Below the pieces are notes generated by a model. That model did not search any database. It worked only from the letters and a program-made list of their open reading frames with translations, and was not told the DNA's origin. Made by a program: the position numbers and the translations under genes. 64,000 nucleotides of DNA from Phanerochaete sordida (lineage: Eukaryota > Basidiomycota > Agaricomycetes > Polyporales > Phanerochaetaceae), in the NCBI GenBank assembly GCA_019973155.2, contig BPQB01000031.1, positions 1-64,000 on the forward strand, written 5' to 3'. This document shows positions 1-12,084 of this stretch, piece after piece; within the stretch, counting starts at the first letter, position 1; each line of letters opens with the position of its first letter.

Positions 1-130
1 TATAGGACCCCGATCACTCGTCCATGCCCGCAAACTCGTTATACGGACATCGGGACCACCGTCCATTACGACGACATCAAGCAGCACACGGGATTTCAAG
101 GACGCTCAGCGACATACCAACCTCGGGGCT

Positions 131-186
131 GAGTTCACGGGCGTCAGGATTGAGTTTACGGGCATCGAAGGTGAGTTTACGGCGGT
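131..186. repeat. three short degenerate direct repeats
   Basis: Three copies of a unit beginning GAGTTYACGG start at 131, 152 and 173, a period of 21 bases. The third copy is truncated after the ACGGCGG segment. No gene overlaps them. They lie about 300 bases upstream of the COX8-like start and could be chance, a minor tandem duplication or protein-binding sites. Confidence 0.45.
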
Positions 187-473
187 TATAATTTTTGAGC
201 AGAAATACCGCCATACTGAGGAGTCTCCTGACCCTTCTGAGACGCCGTTAACCCCTCTCAACACACGGTCCAGCACGCTGATTGGCCGCCCTTCGTCCCG
301 CTGCTTACTTCGTTACTGACGACTGTTACCCGCTCTAACACTCCCATGGCTCCCACGCTGGACAGGAGCTCGAGACGCACGTACAAAAGGCCTGCGCACG
401 CCCGCTGATTCCCAGCTCCCGCCTTGCACCCCGCCCCCGCCCACGTACTCTTCACCCAGCACTCGCCCCAGCC

Positions 474-822
474 ATGTCCGCCGCCCGCCTCTCGTCAGCC
501 GCCCTCCGCACGGCCACGCGCCGCGCCGCGCCCCGCGGCGTGCGCTTCTCGAGCGGCGGCCCCGAGCACCACGGGCACAACCCCGCCGTGAGCAGCACCT
601 ACCTGGCCTGCTGGGCATCGCGGCTGACGTGACCCTCCCGCGCAGCACCTCCCGTTCTCGTACAAGAACCGCGGGCCGTTCATCGCGAAGCTCAGCGTGT
701 TCAGCGTCGTCGGCTTCGGCCTGCCGTTCTGGCTCGCGCGCTACCAGATGTGAGTGCCCGTGTGCTGTGGAGCCCGTGCTGAGCTGACGGACGCGGGCAG
801 GAAGAAGTCGGGTGCCATGTAA
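474..822 (+). CDS. COX8: cytochrome c oxidase subunit VIIc/Cox8 homologue
   Basis: This encodes a 79-residue nuclear-encoded subunit of mitochondrial complex IV, in the inner membrane. Three exons (474-587, 646-749, 801-822) join in phase; both introns are 50-60 nt with GT/AG ends. The N-terminus is a mitochondrial targeting peptide, rich in Arg, Ala and Ser and free of acidic residues for about 27 residues. The mature part begins near HLPFSYKNRGPF, followed by one membrane segment (FSVVGFGLPFWLARYQM) and a short basic tail, KKSGAM. This is the layout of mammalian COX7C and yeast Cox8: short presequence, a conserved LPF motif and a single transmembrane helix. The start is the first ATG giving a presequence. 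A second-best name would be simply complex IV small subunit. Confidence 0.85.
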
Positions 823-1845
823 GCTGGGGTGGCGTGTACGAAGGAGATGTACGAATAGAAGGCGTCTTCCGTGTACTATCATATCAAGGGCAGTCAATGC
901 TCGTCTTATAGTGTCTTCACCAGAACCTACAGTCGCCGAAATTACTGCGCGCGTCGATTCGTACGAATGTATGCGTCCAGGGGTGCGCGCATGGTACGCT
1001 CTGGAGAGATGTCTTCGCTCCCAACACACCAAACTGGGGCCACTGCGACTTTCTGTCTGTCCTCTGAAAGTCCCGTGGTGGAGGCCTGATCACTTGCCAG
1101 GGACGCGAAGACATGTCCGCGCACAGTTCACCCGCTTCGAAGGGAATCAACTACACATCGAAGAAGACTAGACCCCCACAACTGCAAGACTCCCTTTTGT
1201 GCTCACTACACGTTGTGCTCACTGTGGTTTTGAAACACGGGTGCTGAACTGCACGTGCATAGGCTGCCCGCCAAGACCCTCAGTGCCCTGGCGGACATGA
1301 CTGAATGCACAGATGCCGGCCCAACGCGCACGGTACGAGACCCTTCTCTACCGTTGCCGCCGCCGTCCACCAAATCTTTGCAGAAGCAAGGGTCGCGGGC
1401 TCCACCGCCACATTGGGGATCAGGCCATTCATCTGAGCGATGCGCACCCTAACACCGTCCCAGCCCGCCGCACGCGCCCAAACGCGGACGCCGTCGCGAA
1501 GGGCCCGCGGCCCGCCGTCCACGCGCTGCCGTGCGTCCGCGGCGTGCGCTGCATCAGCCCTGGCGGTGGCGAGCACGCGCACGCCTCACGTGTGGCGCGG
1601 CTCGTGCTCTGGGTGCGCACGTACGCGTCTTCGGCAGCGGGCCCTGCGACGGTGCCCTCTGCGTGGATCACAGACAACGGTTCTGCCGGCGGCAGACGCG
1701 CCGTCCGCCAATCACGCGCATCACGCAGGGTCGCGCGTTGCTTCTCGTCCACGCGCGGCCGCGTCTCAGCCTCGGCGGACGCTCTCGCGCGGGCGCACGC
1801 CGCTTTGGGCACGCCCTTTGCCTGCGGCGGGCGGGCCTGCACGCG
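823..1845. other. intergenic region, no gene seen
   Basis: Open frames here (for example 812-1171 and 1531-2502) have arginine-rich, low-complexity translations, no matching splice pattern and no domain I recognise. The stretch carries the 3' end of the COX8-like transcript and the promoter of the GH5 gene. Confidence 0.6.
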
Positions 1846-1854
1846 TATATAAGG
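1846..1854 (+). promoter_or_regulatory. TATA box of the GH5 glucanase gene
   Basis: TATATAAGG lies 47 bases before the chosen ATG at 1901, inside otherwise GC-rich DNA. The spacing leaves room for a short 5' leader. Its position supports the 1901 start. Confidence 0.65.
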
Positions 1855-1900
1855 GCGCGGCGTGCAGAGCGGAGGCCCAAGCACCGCGCCCCGCACCGCG

Positions 1901-4054
1901 ATGGCGTTCCTCCCCGCGCTCGTCCTCCTCCTCCACCTCCTCGCGCCCGTCCTCGCGGGCCTCCCCGACAAGATCTACGGCGTCAACCTCGGCTCATGGT
2001 GCGCTTTTTTTTTGCTGCCGTGCGAGCGTGCGCTGACGCGTTTCGCGCCCCCAGGCTCGTCCTCGAGGCGTGGATGCTGCCCGCAGGTGCGTGTCCGCCG
2101 CGCGCCGCGCGCCGCCCGCTGACACCCGCACGCAGAGTGGCTCGCGATGGGCGGCGACAACTGCGCGGACTGCTCGCAGTGCATCGGCTCCGAATTGTGC
2201 GTCTGCCCCCGCGCGCGCCATGGCGCTGTGCTGACTACCCCCGCAGCGCGTTCGCACAGGCCTATCCCGACACCGTCGACGCGACGTTCAAGGGCCACTG
2301 GTGCGTGTCCCCGCACGGCGCCAAACACGCGTCGCTGATAGCATTTTGCAGGGAAAGCTGGTTCAACCAGCCCGACGTCGACAAGATCGCGGCCGCCGGC
2401 ATCAACACTGTTCGCATCCCCGTGAGTGTTCCGTGTCCGCCTGCATGGCACGAGCCGACCGCTGGTCCTTCCCTCCGTCTAGCTCGGCTACTGGATTGTT
2501 GAGCCCCTCGTCGACCGCAGCACCGAGTACTACCCGCGCGGCGGCCTGCAGCAGCTGGTGCGTGTCTCGCTGTGGTGCAGTGGTGTTGCGCCAAGACTGA
2601 TGCGTGCGACGCAGCAACGCGGGCTGCAGCAGCTCAAGGACGCAGGGATCAGCGCGATCCTGGACCACCACGCGCTCCCTGGCGTCCAGACGGCCGGCCA
2701 GCAGTTCACGGGCCGCTGCACCAGCGATGTCGAGTTCTACGTACGTCACGAACCTGCGCTGCACTTGCAGGGAGACTGAACGGCCTGGCAGACCGATTAC
2801 AACTACCACCGCGCGCTCATTTGGACTGCTGTCATGACCACCCTGTCGCACCTCGACCCTGCGTTCGAGTCCGTCATTGCCATCGAGGCTGTCAATGGCA
2901 CGTAACTCTTTGGCGGCACTCCCCCGATTCGAGCTAAATCGCAGTTCAGAGCCTATCATGGACGCCACCCAGACTCCGGGATACGGCGACTGTGAGTGCA
3001 TCACTCTTCGTTCCGCCTCCCGATAACCGAGCCGCGCACGCAGTCCAGCAGAACTTCGTCAAGGTCGTGCGCGCCGTCGAGCTCATCCTCGGGCTGCCCG
3101 TGCCCGGCGTGCAGCTCGACGTGCCCGTCACGACCGCGAACTTCACGCACGCGGTCGAGAGCGTGTGCGGCGCGACGCAGCTCGCGGACGTCTTCACGCC
3201 CGAGGTGATCAAGACGCTGCTCGACGCCGTGCCCGTGCTCCTCGAGCTCGCGCCGCAGCTCGCCGTCGCCGCGCTCTTCGACACCGCGCTCCCCGCCGCG
3301 CCGTGCAACGCCAAGCACGAGCCGCTCGTCACCAAGTGCGTGTGCGGGCCCTGTGTGCGGGGGGCGTGCTGATGGCGGCGTGCAGCTTCATGGACGTCAA
3401 CTGGCAGTACAACAGCCCCCCGAACCCCGCGGACGCCGCCCTCGGCCCCCAGGGCTACGACAACCACCTGTACTACTCCTTCGGCGTGCGTCCCTCTCCT
3501 CTCCCCTACACCCCTGCTGACGGCCTCTGCAGGGCGTCGCGGACCCGAACCCCGACGCGTACATGACGAGCATCTGCAGTACGCCCCCTCCTTACCCTCC
3601 GCGAAATACAGCTCTGACGCGCGCGCAGACCTGAATCGCGTGCAGTCCGACGCGGCGCTCGGCAACAGCCCGCTCTGGTTCGGCGAGTGGGGCCTGCCCG
3701 TGCAGTTCAACACGACGGACGCGTTCCTCACGATGTGGGCCGACGCGCAGAAGCTCGCGTACGCGCAGGGCAAGGGCTGGATCGTGCGTGCCCCCCCCCC
3801 TCCCACCGCGGCCGCGGCCCCTTGCTGACGCCCGCCCCTCTAGTTCTGGAACTTCAAGGTCGAGGAGTCCGCGCTCGCCGGCGACCTCGCGCGCGAGTGG
3901 TGAGTGGCTCCGGGTGGGGGGCAGGGACGGTGCTGACGCGCGCCGCAGGTCGTACTTCAAGGGCCTCGAGCTCGGTTTCCTCACGCAGGACCCGTCGCAG
4001 GTGCACAACGCGAGCGTGTGCGCGCCGTACGTCAACAGCACCGCCGCGGCATGA
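1901..4054 (+). CDS. secreted glycoside hydrolase family 5 glucanase
   Basis: The product is probably an exo-beta-1,3-glucanase-type GH5 enzyme acting on fungal cell-wall glucan outside the cell. It opens with a signal peptide (residues 1-19, hydrophobic core ALVLLLHLLAPVLA). The typical start of the barrel follows: YGVNLGSW joined over an intron to LVLEAWMLP, then GINTVRIPLGYW. The acid/base glutamate is in IEAVNEP, which is itself split by an intron, and the nucleophile is in WFGEWGLP. About a dozen short introns interrupt the gene; the first runs from the GTGCGC after GSW (near 2000) to a CAG near 2053. The protein ends in VNSTAAA with the stop at 4052-4054. A TATA box lies just upstream. 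Exact substrate is not readable from sequence; other GH5 subfamilies remain possible. Confidence 0.85.
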
Positions 4055-4580
4055 GCGCCGCCCCGCTTCCCCGTCTCCCTCACCATTCTCATACCCACGC
4101 TCACGACGAGCGCGGCATCGGTGCCGACCTGGACTATCGCCTGCGATCGGGGCGCTGCGCCCCGACGATACCACACACTGTCTTTACCTCGCGCCTCGGC
4201 TGCGTCACTCCTTTGGACTGTGCTTGCCTGCTGACTGCGTATTATACCTGGGTTGCGTCCCTAATATCACAATATATTCTGGTATACCTGTGTGTTTCCT
4301 CGGATTGCCTAGGTGGATGTGCCGGAGCTGAAATTTGAAAGCTCGTCGCAGCTCGCTCATCGGCAGTGATGCGGAACCTGACGCGTCTTGCACCGCAACG
4401 CCCACTGGCACCGGGAACGCCGACGACTTCAAGTCCACGTCGAAGACCTGGCGCTGCGCAAGGACGCATGCAGCGTCGCTGAGTGCTCAGTACTCAGCAT
4501 TCAGAACCCAAAGCTTTTGTTGGCAGGTGAGCCCATATCGATGTACTTGTCGACGCACCGATGCTGACGTCGGACGCAGG

Positions 4581-6547
4581 ATGCCCTGCGTTCGCATCTT
4601 CTCTGGCGACTCCAGACCGGAGGCCTTCTTCGCGCTCCGTCCACGCCAGATGCCTGCTGCGATCTTGCAGCACCACATGGAAGCCTGGAGCGCCGACCAG
4701 CGCATCATGGCCTGGCAGTCTCTCAGAGACTGCATCACGGGCATGAGCCTTGGCAAGACGGCCGACGACGCAGCTTGGGAGGTGCTGCTGGACGCCGGCC
4801 TCGCGTACGCCATAAAGTATGTGCTGTCCCACAGCTTCTTCTGCGGGTTCAGCGAGGAAGAGCTTGTTGCCTGCAATTCCAACTCGCCGCAGGACGTCGA
4901 GGAGTACATAGCAGACGTCCTGGTATGTGCTACCTGCAGTATAGAGTATGCTGACGCTCACTTGACCTAGCCCTACGTGGCTCTCGTCATCTGTAACCTC
5001 AGGGACTATCTTGAGTTCTCCTTAACCTATTGCTCGAAAGAGGAGAACAACCCGCGCGTTCGTCGCAAGAGATTGAAGAGTGCGGAAGTAGTCTTACGGG
5101 AGTTGCCCCGGATGTGGCAGAACCTGTGGCAGATCCGGACGCCTTTCCTGGACTCGCAGCCACCTGGGATCGGTGTCGACTTTCCCAGCATGAAGGCATC
5201 GCCCAGGATGATACATCATGGCCTCAGTGAAGTGTCTGCGATAATGTCTGCGTTCCACGACAAGTATCCGTGCGTATTTTATATTCCCTACTATGCTACG
5301 GCACGCCGATTCTGCGCATTCAGGAAAATACTCACTGCTCCGACATCTACGAAGATGCCGCACGTAGTCTTCACTATCTGGGTCTACTGCTACCACAAAA
5401 TCGACAGGACGCGAGTCGCAGAGAACGCGTACGTTGCACTCGTCGTGTATCAAGCGGCACACTATGACGTTCAATATCGCCACGACGAGTTCGTCAACGA
5501 GTTCATCGTGGGCTTGACGAACCCTAAGCAGATCGCCCGGGCCGCGCTGCGCGACCTTCGAGCGAGGGGAGACTCTGCTCACTTGATCATCTCTACGATA
5601 TTCGCGCTGCTGTCCCTCTTTCGGCCTCTCGTCCAATCCGAAGTCTACCCCATGACATTGCCGTATCAGCGCCGTCTCCTCCATAGCTGCCTATCTGCCT
5701 GCCAAAGTGTCCTCTGCATGGGAGAGGACAGCACCTTCTCCTCCTGCGAGAGCTTCATGGACACCGCCTTCTCCATGCTCCAGTGCGCACCATCCTGTCG
5801 TCTTCCTTGACCGAGGTTCAAATCTGCCTATGATCAGAATGGCCTTCAAATCCCCTGGAAACTATCCAGGCCTCTTCCCTGAGCGGCGGATCCACGCCGT
5901 CATCGCTCTGGCAAGCACCTTCCTTCTCGAAGCCATTGACTCGTGGGCGACCAAATTCGTCGGTACGTCCCACTCCGTCAGACGTATCGATATCACCCGA
6001 CACACAACCGTGTGGTACCTCAGCGGAAGTGCGCGGGGTCGCCCAGATCTTCTGTGACCAGCTCCGCAGGCACGCCGCGGCGCACGACCCCGCGTCGCCC
6101 TCCGATCCCCAGATAGACCTCCTGCGCAGGGCGAGCCGCGCGCACTGGAAGCACGTCATGGACGGCCTACGCGCGCGCAGAGTGCACCGCGGCGACGGCG
6201 ACACACGCTGGCGGCCGCTGCATCAGACGTGGGTGCTGCTTGGGCGCGCGCTCGAGGTCGACGCGTATGGCACGGCGCCGGTCGAACACGAAGAGGTGCG
6301 CGCGACATTCCCGCTGCTCACGCGCTGTACCTGGCGCGAGTGCCTCTGCAGCGTGCATGAGCCGCTGCACAAGCTGCAGGCGTGTCGTGGATGCTCGCTT
6401 GCTGCGTATTGTAACGATCACTGCCAGAGAAAGTGCGTTCGTGGTGTGGGGCTTTGGATGCTTTGGGCACTGATTGAGCGTCGCAGGGACTGGACTGATG
6501 GCGGGCATAGCAAAGATTGTGCAAAGCGGCCGTCCAAAGGTTTTTGA
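4581..6547 (+). CDS. MYND-type zinc finger protein, paralogue 1
   Basis: This is a roughly 600-residue protein with a mostly helical N-terminal region and a C-terminal MYND finger; its function is unknown. The N-terminus shares RQMPAAILQHHMEAW with the other copies. A mid-region block LWQIRTPFLDSQPPG follows, then KMPHVVFTIWVYCYHK, LPYQRRLLHSCLSACQS and the GNYPGLFPERRIHAVIAL block. The finger starts at CTWRECLCSVHEPLHK, continues CRGCSLAAYCNDHCQRK and, after an intron, ends DWTDGGHSKDC. MYND fingers usually bind proline-rich partner peptides. The ATG at 4581 was chosen because paralogues also begin MP. A probable 5'-leader intron (about 4527-4579) ends just before it. The gene is convergent with paralogue 2, with 149 bases between stops. 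Confidence 0.78.
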
Positions 6548-6696
6548 GAAAATTAAACTGCGCTTGGAACCGTGTATTTCGCCATCGCTCTGGAAAATTA
6601 CAGGTAACAGGCATCGAGCAAGACTACATCAGAATTTTGAGTCGTCGCTTTTGCCCTAGCCATGCGGCGCTACCCTCCCTTTACGCATCACCCAGG

Positions 6697-8751
6697 TCAT
6701 ACCCTCGGCTGAAAATCTTCGGCATGGAATGTGAGAAGAGGGTCGAACGACGCCGATTCTGCGTCAGGCCGCCTGGTCCTCGGCGCAGTCCGCCCTGCGC
6801 AGCTCTCCTTGTGGCCACCCTCGGCCCAGTCCCTGATCCGCATCAACGTCAGCACACCAGCGTCCTGATAAGGTGAGGCGTGCGACGCACTTTTGCTGAC
6901 ACCTGTCATTGCAATACGCGACGCGCGAGCACGCGCGGCACGTCTGGAGCTTGTGCAGTGGCTCGTGGATGCTGCACAGGCACTCGCTCGAGTTACAGCG
7001 CGCGAGGAGCGGGAACGTCGCGCGGATTTCCTCGGGCTCGATGCGCGCGGTGCCGTGCTCGTCGACCTCGAGGGCGCGGCCGAGCAGGGTCCATGTCTGG
7101 TGGAGGGGTTTCCACTGCGCGATGCGATGGGCGTTTCGTGTGCGCAGCTGGTTCATTATGAGCTGCCATCTGAAACGACTGTCTCTGCGTAGGATATCCA
7201 CGCAATAATCGTTGGAGGACGTGTTGCTGGCATCTTGTTGACTCTGCTTCCTGAGTAAATTATAGCACACCTGGAAGATTGAGCGCGCCGCCGCTGTTAC
7301 GGAGGTTTGTTTTGTTAGGCAGGGGGCATTGGGAAGTCAATAGCTACGTACTAACGAAGGTCATGTCTTCTTTCTCGACCGCTCTCAGCAGAAACGCGCT
7401 TACCAGCGCTACGATAGCGTGGATAAGACGTTCAGGGAAAGCCTGCCGAGAGGGTGCACGAAACTTGAACGATGCTCTATGTTCAGAAGTAGAAGTGTGT
7501 AGTCAGCACTGTGTGTCCACGAGCCCCAGAATGTCACTCACTCTATAATAAAGAAGAGAGCGCTCAGGGCCTCGATTGAGCCTTCAACCTCGAGATCGAC
7601 GGCCTCTGACATGCAGAGGAGGCTTTGGCATGCCGCGACGCTACCCGCCAATAGCTGGCGCTGGAATGCCTTGTCGGTGGGAAAGAACGGAGCCATGGAC
7701 GGCCGAAGGTCGCGTATCAGTGCAAGAACCGCCGCCAGCGTCGCGCTGACATTTTCCCGTGTCTTCAGGTCCCGCAGGGCAGCCCGAGCAATATGTTGAT
7801 AGCTTGTAGAACCCCAAACGGCTTCTCCGTAGAAGACTTCGCACCCCCTTTCGCGGAGCTCTGGCCTGTAGTGGTTGAGAGCGATGGCCAAAGCCAGCAA
7901 CGCTTCGAATCTATCGAGCTTGCTATAGCAATGCACCCAAACGGTCAGTACCACATGGGGCATCATCGTCTGTGGCGGGGGTGGGGCCAAAAACGACCTG
8001 GACAGGAGATATAGTCATAAGTGCATCCGTGTCTCGCAAGTCAGAACGCTACGCGAACCTGAACCGCGAATAAAACCCTGTCACAAGCTTGCTGATGACG
8101 GCAAAGGCATGGTGGAAGCTCCTCGGTGTCGTAATCAAGTTGGGATCTGTCAACATATCCGGCGGCTGCGAGTCGAGGAAAGGCGTCCTGATATCCCAGA
8201 GGTTCTGCCACAGCCGCGGCAGCTTGCGCAGCAGATAGTCGACATTTTCGAGGGTCTTCTTGTGGATCCTGGAGTCGTTATTTTCGTCTGCGCAAAACGT
8301 GAACGAGAACCCCAGAAACTCCCGGACGCTGTGCATAACCACTGCGGAGTAGAGCTAATTCCGTAACCAATGTGAGCCCAACAGCGGACATATGTTCGCT
8401 CAAGAAGCGCACCAAAACTTCCTGTTTGTACTCTTCGATATCTGGAGCATGATTGCAAACGATGAGATCTTCCTTGGTGTATCCACAAAAGTAGTCGTCG
8501 AATAAAACGTGAGTCAAAGCGTGGGCTACCCCAGCGTTTAATAGCAGCTCCCAGCAACGCTGCTGACGGGAGTGTCCAGCGCGGCGTGTAAGGTCCACAA
8601 TGCAGTCGCCGAGACCTTGAAGAGCTAGGATGCGGTCGCGCGCGTGCCATGGCTCCATATGCTGCTGGAGAATGGCGGTGGGAATCTGACACGTCCCAAA
8701 AGTGATCATGTGTTGCCTTGGATTGGCCGCAAACAGCGGAATGGCCGGCAT
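6697..8751 (-). CDS. MYND-type zinc finger protein, paralogue 2
   Basis: Same architecture as the gene at 4581-6547. The start MPAIPLFAANPRQH is followed by QIPTAILQQHMEPWHARD, then LPRLWQNLWDIRTPFLDSQP and MMPHVVLTVWVHCYSK. The C-terminal finger is CNSSECLCSIHEPLHK, CRACSRVAYCNDRCQQK, an intron near 6860, then DWAEGGHKESC. A tail of about 35 residues rich in Arg, Pro and Ser follows, ending FQPRV. All exons can be joined in phase, so the copy looks intact. It lies directly downstream of HSP20 copy 1 on the same strand, exactly as paralogue 4 lies downstream of HSP20 copy 2. No function can be assigned beyond a probable protein-interaction role for the finger. Confidence 0.78.
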
Positions 8752-9229
8752 TCTGTTGGGTGAGAGATTGTCCAAGTTCCATTCAGCTCGACACCTGACA
8801 CGATCGCGAGATAGCTCACCCCACAAGATAGGGAAATGAGAGTGAGGGCACAAGTTCCGTCGGCGTTCTGCGGTAAGGTTGAAGCAGGAGCTGAGCGTGG
8901 CACACAGGGGCCAGGGCGAAGCGAGAGCGTGGGAGAGGATCGCGTGGGCGACCACTGTGCACGCGTATGTTTTGGCAGGAGGGTAGGGCCACGACATATC
9001 AAGATTCGCAGAGAACACTAAGCAGACGCGTAAATGAGAGTGCGCTGCGCCTGCCAGAGCAGACATCAGGTTGAGTAAGATGTTCTTTCCTCCTATGCCA
9101 ACGAGGACTCAAACCAATCGATGGCAGACGTATCGTGAAAATGTTCAAAACAAAGGCGTTGGATTCCGTTGCACAAGTGCTTATCTTACATCATCCTCCA
9201 ATCCAAGTGGTGAAAAGAGCGTGGTGATC

Positions 9230-9822
9230 TCACGAGATCGTGATCTTCTTGGGAGCCTGCTCCGGAGAAGTCTTAGGGAACGACACGGTGAGCACACCGT
9301 TCTCGAGCGACGCCTTGATCTCCTCGGGCTGCGCCAGCACACGTCAGCATCACATCCATGGATCTCCAAACGCAACAGGATGTACCCACCTTGATGCCCT
9401 GCGGAAGCGGAATCGAGCGCGAGAACCGGCCGAAGCGGCGTTCGCGCACGGCGTACCCATTCTCGTCACGCTCGGACGAGACCTTCGTCTCGCCCGAGAC
9501 GGTGAGCACGTCGTTGCGCACGTCGATGTTCACGTCCTCCTTCTTCAGGCCCGGCAGCTCGAACGTCGCCGTCACCGTGTTCGACTTCTCGTCCTCATGG
9601 ACGTCCATCCTGTGTCCTGCGTCAGCGTCGTGCACATGGGCGGCGTGTACGGTGATGTACTCACCTTGGTCTGAGCGACTTGGAGGAGGCGCTGTCCCCC
9701 TGGCGCGCGAGCTCGCCAGGACCGCTGGTGCCATTCGTCCGCGCGCTGAACGCCTCGTCGAAGAGGCGGTCAAAGTCAGACAGGGAGTAGAACGGCTCGT
9801 AGATGAAGCGGGAGAGAGACAT
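9230..9822 (-). CDS. small heat-shock protein HSP20, copy 1
   Basis: A cytosolic ATP-independent chaperone of about 158 residues with an alpha-crystallin domain. Three exons: MSLSRFIYEPFYSLSDFD to SKSLRP; the core with ATFELPGLKKEDVNIDVR, VLTVSGETK and GRFSRSIPLPQGIK; and a last exon with ENGVLTVSFPKTSP ending KKITIS. ELPGxKKEDV and the A-x-x-x-N-G-V-L motif (here IKASLENGVLTV) are hallmarks of the family. The protein differs from copy 2 at one position seen in exon 1 (NGTSG here, NGNSG there). The 5' leader is a pyrimidine-rich CT tract typical of highly expressed fungal genes. The promoter carries a TATA box and a heat-shock-element core, listed separately. Confidence 0.9.
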
Positions 9823-9936
9823 GAGGGGGGAGGGGAGGGGAGGGGGAGAGGTGAGAAAGGAAGCTAAGAGCAGTCGCGCTTGTCGAGTACTACGTTAACG
9901 TCTGTTTCTGGGGAGCCGTGCTCGAGCGAGCAGGGG

Positions 9937-10117
9937 TTTTATACCCGAGGGCGGCGGCGCCTGTGTGCTTGACGAGCGAGCTTTCGAGAGACGTGTGTTT
10001 CTGCGTCGAAGGCATGTGACGCCTGCTCTGGTTCGATGAGGTTCGGTCTGACGTGGGCGGTCGTGCGCAACAACGCTTGGCGCCCGATGACGTCGGCGTT
10101 GAGTTCCCTTTCGGGAA
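9937..10117 (-). promoter_or_regulatory. HSP20 copy 1 promoter: TATA box and heat-shock element
   Basis: Read on the minus strand, TTCCCGAA at 10117-10110 is an inverted TTC-nn-GAA pair, the core of a heat-shock element. TATAAAA lies at 9943-9937, about 115 bases before the ATG. Both positions are matched in the promoter of copy 2. Confidence 0.6.
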
Positions 10118-10393
10118 ACGAGCTGCTCTCGAAAGTTCGCTGAAGCGCCGTTGTGATTCGCCAATATTCCATGGATATTCGCGAGGGAGATGTGAAGGCA
10201 CAACACCGACTCACGCTCTAACACGCGTCGCTCGCACGCGCGCTGTCCGTGATGAAGGGGTATCAAGGGGTATCATGAAGCGTACGTACGCGAGACATCC
10301 AAACTAGAGCGTCCTCAGCGGTGAGCAGCACCTGTCACGTAGATATTCTGACCAGACAGCCATGAGCACGATTCTCCAGCACGTAATGCGTAC

Positions 10394-12084
10394 TCACGGA
10401 ACCCGCCCCTCAAGCATCGCCACCGCCCGCTCGAGATCAGGCCGCGCACTCGACTCCCACGCCCACTCCCAGCCTCTGCGTATCCGCTCGTACGTCTCCT
10501 GCAGCATCTCCTCACCGTCGCTCTCGGGGTCAGGCACCAGGTCGGGGTAGTTGAACGTGTACAACTGCCCGGCCTCGCGCGAGACCTCCGCGACGCGCTG
10601 CGCCTCGGGGCGACGCACGGCGTCGTAGACCGCTGCGGCGCGTTCGGCGGTGTGCGCGGTCGTCGCGGGGTGCGTGAGCAGCGCGGACAGGATGTATGCG
10701 TCCTGTACGCCGCAACTTTCGTCAGAGGTTACAAGCCGAGTGTGGCAGAAGGCGCACCTCGACGGCCTGCCCCGCACCCGCGCCCTGGTAGGGAGTCATC
10801 GCATGTGCCTGCAGCGGCGTGAGTCAGCTATGATCGCCCGACAGCAAAACGCGGACTGACCGCGTCGCCGAGCAGCACCACGCGCCGGTGTGCGAAGCTG
10901 CGCAGGGGCGCCGTCGTGTGCACGGCCCAGCGGCGCGCGCTCGCGACGCACTGCAGGCGCAACAAGGGCCGTCAGCGATGCCGTGCAGCACGCTGGAGAG
11001 AAGGGCGTACGTCGAGCAGCGCCTGCACCTCGGGCTCCCAGCCCCCGAACGCCAGCGCGAGCTCCTCCCGCGGGGCGTCCGCCTCGTGCGGCTCGTCGGA
11101 GCGGGCCTCCTCCGAGCTGCCGGGTCGCACGACGAAGGCCGCGATGCTGACGCGCGACCCGCGCGCGATGGGGTACGCCGTCAGCTCGGCGTCCTTGCCC
11201 AGATACTGCGGACACAAGGCAGGCGTCAGCAGCGGCATGGGGGACGATGTAGCAGATTGGCGTACGACTTGTGGAGTCGTGAGCACCCTGTGCTCTGGGG
11301 ATTTTTCCCGCAGCGCGTCGGACGCGACCGTCGCCTGGTACACCGTCGTGCCGCTCCACTGCGCTCGCGCGGCGTGCAGCGCCGCCTGCGCTGCCGGCGC
11401 TTCGCCCGCGGCAGTGAGCTCGTCGGCGACGGCTCTGGCCATGCACGCGCGGACCGTCGAGTCGACGCCGTCCGCGCCGACGAGGACGTTGCACGTCGCC
11501 AACGAGCCGTCCTCGAAGAACAGCTGCACCGGCTCGGGGGCGGATGTCCGCTGCGAGAAGGACACAAGGCGCTTCCCCGGATGCAGCCCGCATGAGCCCG
11601 CCACCAGCGAGAGGAGCGCACGCTGGAAGTCCTGGCGCGGGAAGCTGATCATGCCTCGCGGGGCGTCAGTCGTCGCCGGATACTACAGCTGCTCAGGCAC
11701 TCACCAGGCGTGACGAGCTGCGGAGCCGCGGCGCCCCCGTGCGCGCGGTCGCCCCTGCGGAAGTCAAACGCGACAGGCACAAGCCTGTCCGGCGGGACGA
11801 TCGCGGCGGGCGCGAGGGCGTGCGCGAGCCCCATGGCATTTGCGGCCTGCCACGCGCGAGGCCAGAGGCCCACGGCGGGCCCTGCCCGCGCGAGCTCGGG
11901 CGCGGCGTCGTAGAGCGCGACGTCGAAGTCTGATGTGCGCGAGAGCGCAGCGGCGAGGGTGAGCCCGGCGACGCCGGCGCCGCTGTGGAACGTGAGTCTT
12001 TGGTGGGCGGGGAGCGCGGGCGGCGCACCAGATGGCGACGCGCAGCCGCGGGTGCGGCGTCAGCGCGTCTTCGATGCCGATCAT
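10394..12084 (-). CDS. FAD-dependent monooxygenase, salicylate-hydroxylase-like
   Basis: A class A flavoprotein hydroxylase (FAD_binding_3 type), expected to hydroxylate an aromatic or similar substrate with NAD(P)H and oxygen. The N-terminus is MIGIEDALTPHPRLRVAIW; after an intron comes the dinucleotide fold SGAGVAGLTLAAALS. The second fingerprint, LVGADGVDSTVRA, is the DG motif near residue 180. The third is RRVVLLGDA, which after an intron continues HAMTPYQGAGAGQAVEDA, the GD motif that binds the FAD ribityl chain. About six introns are inferred. A TATATAT lies at 12139-12145, 55 bases before the ATG. The frame ends EGRVP with a TGA that overlaps a good donor (GTGAGTACG), so a short further exon is possible. 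Substrate cannot be told. Confidence 0.8.

Larger units (their letters stand above)
9158..10117 (-). repeat. left arm of inverted HSP20 duplication
   Basis: This stretch is homologous, in opposite orientation, to 22545-23500. Homology begins at the shared TTCCCGAA promoter element and runs through promoter, leader, all exons, intron 2 and about 90 bases past the stop. It then fades abruptly at both ends. Intron 1 is the one internal segment that does not align. Confidence 0.8.

Noticed and set aside
812..1171. 119-codon frame downstream of the COX8-like gene
   Set aside because: Overlaps the last COX8 exon, has no family resemblance and no splice partner; competing frames are equally long.
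5815..5824. GGTTCAAATC, a tRNA B-box-like sequence
   Set aside because: It lies in an intron of MYND paralogue 1, with no A box, anticodon arm or acceptor stem around it.
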